NCBI GenBank assembly: GCA_037143795.1
Contig: JBAWXZ010000012.1
Coordinates: 1-64,000 of the forward strand
Length of the DNA stretch: 64,000 nucleotides
Direction of reading: 5' to 3'
Source of the DNA: Firm-13 sp037143795
Lineage (GTDB): Bacteria; Bacillota; Clostridia; Saccharofermentanales; Saccharofermentanaceae
The notes under the pieces were generated by a model. The model was not told where the DNA came from. It saw nothing but the letters and a program-made list of their open reading frames with translations, and searched no databases. Position numbers and translations under genes: made by a program. Of this stretch, positions 60,999 through 64,000 are shown piece after piece. How positions within the stretch are numbered: position 1 is the first letter of the stretch; the number at the start of each line of letters is the position of its first letter.

Positions 60999-61746
60999 GG
61001 AATATTTCATCCTGCTGCTGCTGGCGCATGTTATTGGAGATTTCTATTTTCAGACCGGCTATATGTCAAAAAGAAAAGACAGCAGTATGAAGTGGGTATT
61101 AGCACACAGCCTTTTCTACTGGCTGAGTACCATGCTGGTATTATGTCTGTGTTTTTCATTGAACATTTTTGTATTGGGAACCGCAGCAGCAGCATTACAT
61201 GCCATTATTGATATTCTGAAATATCAGTATGTAAAAAAGTTAAGGAAGGGCAGCAGAATCAACGCCGGCATAGACCGGAACATATTTTTTGCAGATCAAT
61301 TGCTGCACATAATATGTCTGATATTCATTGCATACATCGCCGTCCTGCAGAATATCCCGTTCCGTTTTTCCAGCCCGGTTCTTGGCTTTTTTGGAATTGT
61401 TAAGATTGACGCGCTTGCCTTTGTTTGCTGGGCAGCTGCCTTACTCATAATACACAAACCGGCCAATATACTTATTTCCAAAATTCTGACTATCTACAAA
61501 CCGGAAAACAAGGACGACGAGAACAAGAAAGACAACAATGCGGGTAGATTCATAGGCACCATTGAGCGAATTATCATTCTGATATTCCTGTCAATCGGCC
61601 AATATGCAGCTATTGGTCTGGTACTTACAGCCAAATCCATTGCCCGCTATGACAAAATATCCAAAGAGAAAGATTTTGCCGAATACTATCTGATCGGGAC
61701 ATTGATCAGTACGTTAGCGGTTATTGTGGTGTCGTTTATTTTATAA
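60991..61746 (+). CDS. DUF3307 membrane protein
   Basis: This 251-residue integral membrane protein has six or seven helices. The N-terminal LLLAHVIGDFYFQTGYMSKRK and the HAIIDILKY segment are typical of DUF3307. It overlaps satD by eight bases, and the SatD/DUF3307 pairing recurs in Firmicutes as far as I recall, so it is probably the membrane effector or sensor partner of SatD. The function is unknown. Confidence 0.82.
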   Translation: MFKEYFILLLLAHVIGDFYFQTGYMSKRKDSSMKWVLAHSLFYWLSTMLVLCLCFSLNIFVLGTAAAALHAIIDILKYQYVKKLRKGSRINAGIDRNIFFADQLLHIICLIFIAYIAVLQNIPFRFSSPVLGFFGIVKIDALAFVCWAAALLIIHKPANILISKILTIYKPENKDDENKKDNNAGRFIGTIERIIILIFLSIGQYAAIGLVLTAKSIARYDKISKEKDFAEYYLIGTLISTLAVIVVSFIL

Positions 61747-61796
61747 TGAGCAGAAAGCACGGTACTATGGAGTACAATCAATCAGGAGGCAGTGTT

Positions 61797-62678
61797 ATGA
61801 AGAAGATCGTTCCTCATCTATGGTATGACAAGGATGCATTTGAAGCAGCAAAGTTTTATACTTCGCTTTTCGAGGATTCGGCGATTGTGCACCACTCGTC
61901 GATTAGCGATACGCCTTCCGGTACGGCGGATCTGCTTACCATTGTACTTGCCGGGCAGGAGTTCATGATGATTTCGGCTGGCCCCTATTTCCAGTTCACC
62001 CCGGCCATTTCGCTGCGCGTTGACTGCGCTACGAAAGAGGAAGTCGATACCCTCTGGAACCAACTGTCCGTGGGCGGTTCAGCTTTGATGGAGCTCGATT
62101 CGTACCCGTTCAGCGAAAGATACGGCTGGACGACGGACCGGTATGGCCTGAACTGGCAGATCATGTATGTGAAGGATCCGGTTATCCGGCAGAAGATTAC
62201 ACCGACGCTTATGTTTGTCGGGGACCAGTGCGGCAAGGCCGAAGAGGCCATCCGTTTTTATACATCGGTTTTCAAAAATGCAAAAGTAGGCGAGATGGAT
62301 CGCTATGGTTCCGGTGAAGAGCCTGACAAAGAAGGCACGGTCCGATACGCGGGCTTTTCACTTGAGGGTATGCTGTTTGCAGCAATGGACAGCGCATATG
62401 ACCATGATTTTTCGTTTAATGAGGCGATCTCATTTGTTGTGTCCTGTGAATCGCAGATGGAAATCGATTATTTCTGGGATAAGCTCTCCTACGTTCCTGA
62501 GGCCGAGCAGTGCGGCTGGCTTAAGGACAGATTCGGGGTCTCCTGGCAGATCGTACCGGCGGTTATGGAGGAGATGATGGCATCCGGGGATTCCGCAGCG
62601 ATGCAGCGAGTTACGGAAGCTTTTCTCATGATGAAAAAGTTCGACATTGCTGCATTGGCGAAGGCGTTTGAAGGGTAG
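61797..62678 (+). CDS. VOC-superfamily protein, two tandem PhnB-like domains
   Basis: This 293-residue protein consists of two tandem 3-demethylubiquinone-9 3-methyltransferase/PhnB-like domains: KKIVPHLWYDKDAFEAAKFYTSLF opens the first and TPTLMFVGDQCGKAEEAIRFYTSVF the second. Each ends in a GWxxDRxGxxWQI motif. Such proteins bind metals or small hydrophobic ligands; no catalytic assignment is safe. ATG 61797 has an AGGAGG site. Confidence 0.87.
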   Translation: MKKIVPHLWYDKDAFEAAKFYTSLFEDSAIVHHSSISDTPSGTADLLTIVLAGQEFMMISAGPYFQFTPAISLRVDCATKEEVDTLWNQLSVGGSALMELDSYPFSERYGWTTDRYGLNWQIMYVKDPVIRQKITPTLMFVGDQCGKAEEAIRFYTSVFKNAKVGEMDRYGSGEEPDKEGTVRYAGFSLEGMLFAAMDSAYDHDFSFNEAISFVVSCESQMEIDYFWDKLSYVPEAEQCGWLKDRFGVSWQIVPAVMEEMMASGDSAAMQRVTEAFLMMKKFDIAALAKAFEG

Positions 62679-62740
62679 GTTCCTGGAGATGTGGACGAGC
62701 TTGATGAGATAGCCAGGAGTATGAAAGGCAAGATAGAAGT

Positions 62741-63808
62741 ATGAAAAGAATCCGCTGGATTGCCTCTTTACTATTTTTGCTTTTTGTCCTGCTGCTTCTT
62801 TGTGCCTGCAATAATGATACTTCACAGAAATCGGAAAAAAGCGATGACTCTGCGGCTGAGACAACGCTCTGGCTGCATCTGCAGATAGAACCAATGATTT
62901 ATCCTACTCTCGAAAAGCTACTGGACGATACTGATATTGTTATCATCGGCACGGTAAAAGAGACCCTGCCCGTGGTCCGCCTTACCCAAAGCGACAATGA
63001 TCTCTGGAAAAGCGCTGTCTGGGAGGAATTCAATGTCACACCCTCTCTGATTCAAGTGGATGAGGTTTTGTGGAAAGATGCGGGGGATATCACCGCCGGT
63101 GATACAATCCGGATTGACCAGATGGGCGGATTTGCCGGCAATGTTAAGGAGACAATCAGCTATATAAAATATCCGGAAGTTGGTTCGAGTTATCTCATGT
63201 TCATTACCTTTAATGAAAGCGGCAATACGGATGAGTACCTGACCTATGAGTATGCAAGTGAAGTGCACGGCTTCATGCAGATAACGGACGGCAAGGTGTA
63301 TCCGCGGGCAGGCTCGCAGATTTTTGAATCAGGCATCTCTGTAGAAGATGTGAGGCAGGCCCTGGCTCCGGAGGTAATTCCGGATACGATGCCTGACGAC
63401 TTTGCAGTGTATTTTGCATTCTGGATAAACCCGGAGCAGAAGAACTTCATTGACACATACACCGGCGGCATCCAGAAAGATCTTGTTTTGAATGGGACGC
63501 AGCACGGTGAGTTCGGCTCTGAAAAGGGTGACCTCGAGGCTATCTACGCCAAAATGCAGGAACTTTCCATTTTTGATCTGTCCGGCAATATTATCAGCGA
63601 TTCCGTGCAGGTAACGCCCAATGAGTTTTTCCTTATCCGTTATCGGATTAACGGGCATGATTATCAGGTCTCAGGAGACGGCACAACCGGAATGCTCGAC
63701 AGTGTGGAAAGTCAGAACCTTCATGCTTTTATGGAATACCTGAAGAATTATATGATTAATACAACGGATTACAAAGCAATGCCTGCAGCGGAAGGCGGAT
63801 ATGACTGA
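62741..63808 (+). CDS. Predicted lipoprotein of unknown function
   Basis: This 355-residue protein has a typical lipoprotein signal peptide with lipobox LCAC (Cys22). A soluble domain follows with an N-terminal beta-rich part (DTDIVIIGTVKETL, about 60-140) and a mixed C-terminal part (about 200-340). I recognise no family. The gene has no clear strong ribosome site directly before ATG 62741. It is the last complete gene of the window. Confidence 0.68.
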   Translation: MKRIRWIASLLFLLFVLLLLCACNNDTSQKSEKSDDSAAETTLWLHLQIEPMIYPTLEKLLDDTDIVIIGTVKETLPVVRLTQSDNDLWKSAVWEEFNVTPSLIQVDEVLWKDAGDITAGDTIRIDQMGGFAGNVKETISYIKYPEVGSSYLMFITFNESGNTDEYLTYEYASEVHGFMQITDGKVYPRAGSQIFESGISVEDVRQALAPEVIPDTMPDDFAVYFAFWINPEQKNFIDTYTGGIQKDLVLNGTQHGEFGSEKGDLEAIYAKMQELSIFDLSGNIISDSVQVTPNEFFLIRYRINGHDYQVSGDGTTGMLDSVESQNLHAFMEYLKNYMINTTDYKAMPAAEGGYD

Positions 63809-63843
63809 GGGATTTAGCCTGATGATTCTAAAGGCCAGTTATT

Positions 63844-63999
63844 TCAAGCCCCGTAAATAAACGCCTGTAAAGCGGGGATCTGTGCATCCCAATTAAGTTT
63901 GATGTAATAGGTACCCGAGCTTGTCGAGGTATACATATCAGCGGCCGGGACTGTATATTCAGTCACGTTCTGGTCGGCATTCAGGGTGAAATTATAAAT
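63844..63999 (-). CDS. 3' end of a minus-strand gene, cut by the window edge
   Basis: The minus strand is open from the window end to a TGA at 63846-63844, giving 51 codons. The residues (for example VTEYTVPAADMYTS and GTYYIKLNWDAQIPAL) look like a beta-rich extracellular domain, as in surface proteins. The family cannot be named from the fragment. Confidence 0.5.
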   Translation of the reverse strand: MYNFTLNADQNVTEYTVPAADMYTSTSSGTYYIKLNWDAQIPALQAFIYGA

Positions 64000-64000
64000 T

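Noticed and set aside
1..64000. tRNA, rRNA, CRISPR arrays, insertion sequences and prophage genes
   Set aside because: None was seen on reading both strands. A scan with dedicated tools could still find a small RNA gene.

Overview
The window looks like a chromosome segment of an anaerobic, Gram-positive, probably endospore-forming member of the Clostridia. The evidence is strong AGGAGG-type ribosome binding sites throughout, a PdaA-like cortex deacetylase, PASTA and NlpC/P60 cell-wall proteins, a bacterial microcompartment shell gene, iron-sulfur L-serine dehydratase, [4Fe-4S] flavoproteins and a NiCo riboswitch. No rRNA, tRNA, CRISPR array, insertion sequence or phage gene was seen. Assignments rest on reading motifs and remembered family patterns; no database search was run.

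Bases 1-9300 hold the end of a bacterial microcompartment (BMC) locus of sugar-phosphate type. A shell hexamer gene and a DERA-like aldolase are followed by an L-xylulose cassette (LyxK-like kinase, AraD-type 4-epimerase, SgbU/UlaE-type 3-epimerase, SIS isomerase). Behind its own promoter comes a second sugar module (RhaB-like kinase, TIM-barrel isomerase, iron alcohol dehydrogenase) that ends in a terminator. Bases 9460-13302 carry HypB, a large Fe-S/FAD oxidoreductase and HypA, a nickel-insertion set without hypCDEF.

Bases 13300-31700 hold envelope, transport and signalling genes: an NlpC/P60 hydrolase, a butanediol dehydrogenase, an FtsX/ATPase/PASTA trio with a duplicated three-repeat block, a DUF421 protein, an esterase, a zinc-ribbon/PAS protein, NDP kinase, a P-type ATPase behind a NiCo riboswitch and terminator, a PQQ-type propeller, a diguanylate cyclase and a flippase-like membrane protein. 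Bases 32800-38000 form an amino-acid operon (TrpB-like PLP enzyme, threonine synthase, L-serine dehydratase beta and alpha) followed by a PyrE-like protein with a changed PRPP loop.

Bases 38000-55200 hold a TetR/methyltransferase divergon, a cupredoxin lipoprotein, a membrane XRE regulator, an MFS transporter, a flavodoxin-PNPOx fusion and a YxlEFG-like ABC set. Next comes a probable aldehyde-stress locus: a MerR-type promoter with a 19-bp spacer, an iron ADH, remnants of a carboxymuconolactone decarboxylase/cupin gene and an SDR gene, an AdhR-like MerR with Cys52, a flavin reductase and an Fe-S aldo/keto reductase. YhhN, DUF998, Mth938, PdaA and RecQ follow.

Bases 55400-64000 hold a large secreted multi-domain protein with an attenuator-like leader, a divergent secreted caspase-like protease, a SatD/DUF3307 pair whose SatD resembles a nucleotidyl cyclase fused to a helix-turn-helix, a double VOC protein, a lipoprotein and the end of another minus-strand gene. 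The most promising leads are the SatD/DUF3307 pair, the NiCo-controlled ATPase, the AdhR-like locus, the Hyp triad and the BMC-coupled L-xylulose route.
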